Shown: positions 4,324 through 5,983 of the stretch, piece by piece
Position numbering within the stretch: the stretch's first letter is position 1
How the letters are laid out: each line of letters opens with the position of its first letter
Source: Deltaproteobacteria bacterium
GTDB lineage: Bacteria > Desulfobacterota > JAENJC01
Direction of reading: 5' to 3'
Assembly: GCA_016208525.1 (NCBI GenBank)
Contig: JACQYJ010000003.1
Location: forward strand, 1 to 5,983
Length of the DNA: 5,983 nucleotides
Program-made: the position numbers and the translations under genes
Notes under the pieces: generated by a model
Database searches by the model: none
What the model saw: the letters and a program-made list of their open reading frames with translations, nothing else
Told to the model about the DNA's origin: nothing

Positions 4324-5983
4324 ATGAAGATAAAGGAGCTTGACATCATAGGTTTTAAGTCCTTTGTAGAGAGTACCACGCTCTCGTTCGAGCCGGGGAT
4401 AACGGCTATTGTCGGCCCCAACGGCTGCGGCAAGTCGAATATAGTGGACGCCATCAGATGGGTGATGGGGGAGCAGTCTCCGAGGCATCTCCGCGGGAAG
4501 GATATGGAGGATGTCATCTTCGGAGGAAGTGAAGGGAGGAAGCCTCTTGGTATGGCCGAGGTATCAATCCTCTTTTCCAACGAGGACGGAAACGCCCCGG
4601 AGGAGTACAGGGAATATGGCGAGATAATGGTTACAAGGCGGCTCTTCCGTTCAGGGGAAAGCGACTACCTGATAAACAAGGTTCCCTGCAGACTGAAGGA
4701 CATAACAGAACTGTTCATGGGGACAGGTATCGGCACCAGGGCATACTCCATTGTAGAGCAGGGGCAGATTGGCCTCATCCTTAACGCCAAGCCCCAGGAC
4801 AGGCGTTTTCTAATAGAGGAGGCCGCAGGGATAACCAAGTACAAGAGCAGGAAGAAAGAGGCCCTTGCAAAGATGGAGGCCACAAAACAGAACCTTCAGA
4901 GGGTTAACGACATCATAGGCGAGGTAAAGAGGCAGATGAACGCCCTCGACCGGCAGGCAAAGAAGGCTGAGAAGTTCAAGGGGTTAAGGGCAGAGCTAAA
5001 AGAGATAGAGCTGAAGCTCCACTCCCGTCATTATATGATGCTTGCTGAAGCCCTTTTGCTTGAAGAGGAGAAATTAAGGGCAATGGAGGAAGAGGGGATA
5101 TCCATGGAGACCAGGGCCAGGGGGATTGAGTCGGAGATAGAGGTCCTGAAAAATAAGCTCATGGTGGATGAGAGGGCGCTTAATGACCTTCAGGAAAGGT
5201 TCTATGCAGCCACAGGAAATATCCAGAAAAAGGAAGACAGGATAGAACATCTGAGGGCCCGCAGGGATGACATAGAAAGGCAGGGGAAGAGGTCTTCAGA
5301 AGAGCTGGAGCAGTTGAAGAGCGACGCGCAAAGGGCAGGGAAAGAGACTGAATCCCTCCTGGAAGAGATGGAGAGGAATAAAGAGGAACAGGCTGGGATA
5401 GAAGGCGCCTTGACTTCAATACTGGAAGAGTGCCAGGTCTTCAAGGCTGTCTTTGAAGAGAAGGGCAGGGGGCTTGATTCCCTTAAGGGGGAGATGGTAC
5501 AGATCGCATCCCAGCTTGCCCATTCCCGGAACGCCGTCACAAACCTGGAAAAACGGATTGAAGAGATATCGAGGGTGGTTGAAAAGAACCGTCAGGAAAG
5601 CGAGGGTCTGGCAAAGCGCGCTGTAGAGGTACAGAAAGAGATAGCCTCGCTCGGAGAAAATGTCAGTGATCTAAAGAGGCGGAAAGGAGAGCTGACCAGG
5701 AGAAGGGATGAGCTCCAGGAGACCATAAGCACTGCTAAAGAGCAGCAGAGGGTAATAGAGCAGACCCTCCGGGGTCTCAGGGACGAGCTTTCAAAGAAGG
5801 TCTCCCACCTGCACTCCCTGGAGGCGCTTCAGGATAAGTTCGAGGGTTATGCCGACGGCGTTAAGGCCATTAAGCTTTCAGAGAATGGCGACAGGTATAC
5901 TGTTGTGTCCGACCTCTTTGAAACGGAGCCTGAATTTGAGATCGCCCTGGAGGCTGCCCTTGAAGGCAGGCTTCAACAACTTG
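4324..5983 (+). CDS. smc: chromosome segregation protein SMC, N-terminal half (open at window end)
   Basis: This is the ATPase of the bacterial condensin, which dimerises through its hinge and, with ScpA/ScpB, compacts and segregates the chromosome. The frame is uninterrupted for 553 codons and leaves the window; bacterial SMC is normally near 1,150-1,200 aa, so just under half is here. Visible features are an N-terminal head opening with MKIKELDIIGFKSF, Walker A GPNGCGKS (31-38), GEQSPRHLRGKDMEDVIFGG with the R-loop Arg57, the Q-loop region VEQGQI with Gln146, and the RRFLIEEAAGITKYKSRK block (160-177). A long Glu/Lys/Arg-rich coiled coil (about 178-495) follows, then the hinge onset FEGYADGVKAI (506-516). 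The ABC signature, Walker B and second head half lie beyond the window. The ATG is fixed by the family N-terminus, but the T-rich sequence before it lacks a clear ribosome binding site. Confidence 0.96.
   Translation, partial: MKIKELDIIGFKSFVESTTLSFEPGITAIVGPNGCGKSNIVDAIRWVMGEQSPRHLRGKDMEDVIFGGSEGRKPLGMAEVSILFSNEDGNAPEEYREYGEIMVTRRLFRSGESDYLINKVPCRLKDITELFMGTGIGTRAYSIVEQGQIGLILNAKPQDRRFLIEEAAGITKYKSRKKEALAKMEATKQNLQRVNDIIGEVKRQMNALDRQAKKAEKFKGLRAELKEIELKLHSRHYMMLAEALLLEEEKLRAMEEEGISMETRARGIESEIEVLKNKLMVDERALNDLQERFYAATGNIQKKEDRIEHLRARRDDIERQGKRSSEELEQLKSDAQRAGKETESLLEEMERNKEEQAGIEGALTSILEECQVFKAVFEEKGRGLDSLKGEMVQIASQLAHSRNAVTNLEKRIEEISRVVEKNRQESEGLAKRAVEVQKEIASLGENVSDLKRRKGELTRRRDELQETISTAKEQQRVIEQTLRGLRDELSKKVSHLHSLEALQDKFEGYADGVKAIKLSENGDRYTVVSDLFETEPEFEIALEAALEGRLQQL

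Noticed and set aside
5180..5540. Two overlapping minus-strand frames opposite smc (79 and 112 aa)
   Set aside because: They are antisense shadows of the Glu/Lys-rich coiled coil, which reads as Ser/Leu/Pro-rich strings on the other strand.

Overview
The window comes from a bacterium with a double-membrane-type gene set, about half G+C. AGG (Arg) and ATA (Ile) codons are frequent and there are several short palindromic intergenic repeats. This resembles environmental Nitrospirota or Desulfobacterota genomes, but the lineage is a low-confidence inference because no marker gene here settles it.

Layout. (1) Bases 1-149 carry no gene; they hold an 8-bp tandem repeat. (2) 204-1154 (+): a zinc-dependent histone-deacetylase-superfamily hydrolase with all catalytic motifs. 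(3) 1155-1285: a 131-bp palindromic, MITE-like insertion flanked by exact 8-bp direct repeats, the left copy of which contains the deacetylase stop codon. (4) 1304-2360 (+): a strong-looking promoter followed by a two-gene twin-arginine translocation operon, tatB-like then tatC, 2 bp apart. (5) 2361-2659: about 300 bp without a convincing gene, containing hairpins and one arm of an exact 21-bp inverted repeat. (6) 2660-4056: an apparently intact insertion sequence whose single DDE transposase (431 aa) is on the minus strand, with imperfect inverted ends of about 50 bp. (7) 4054-4269 (-): a small unrecognised ORF whose stop codon lies in the terminus of the insertion sequence and which contains the other arm of the 21-bp repeat. 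(8) 4324 to the window end (+): the N-terminal half of the chromosome condensation ATPase SMC, open at the right edge.

How the parts relate. The deacetylase, tatBC and smc are ordinary chromosomal housekeeping or metabolic genes, all on the plus strand. The small ORF and the insertion sequence lie on the opposite strand between tatC and smc. The accessory signal is concentrated in the two insertions. The MITE-like element separates the deacetylase from the tat promoter. The insertion sequence appears to have cut the 3' end of the small ORF and is bracketed by the exact 21-bp inverted repeat, a geometry that could allow inversion of a segment of about 1.8 kb. No dedicated defence system, CRISPR array, tRNA or rRNA was seen.
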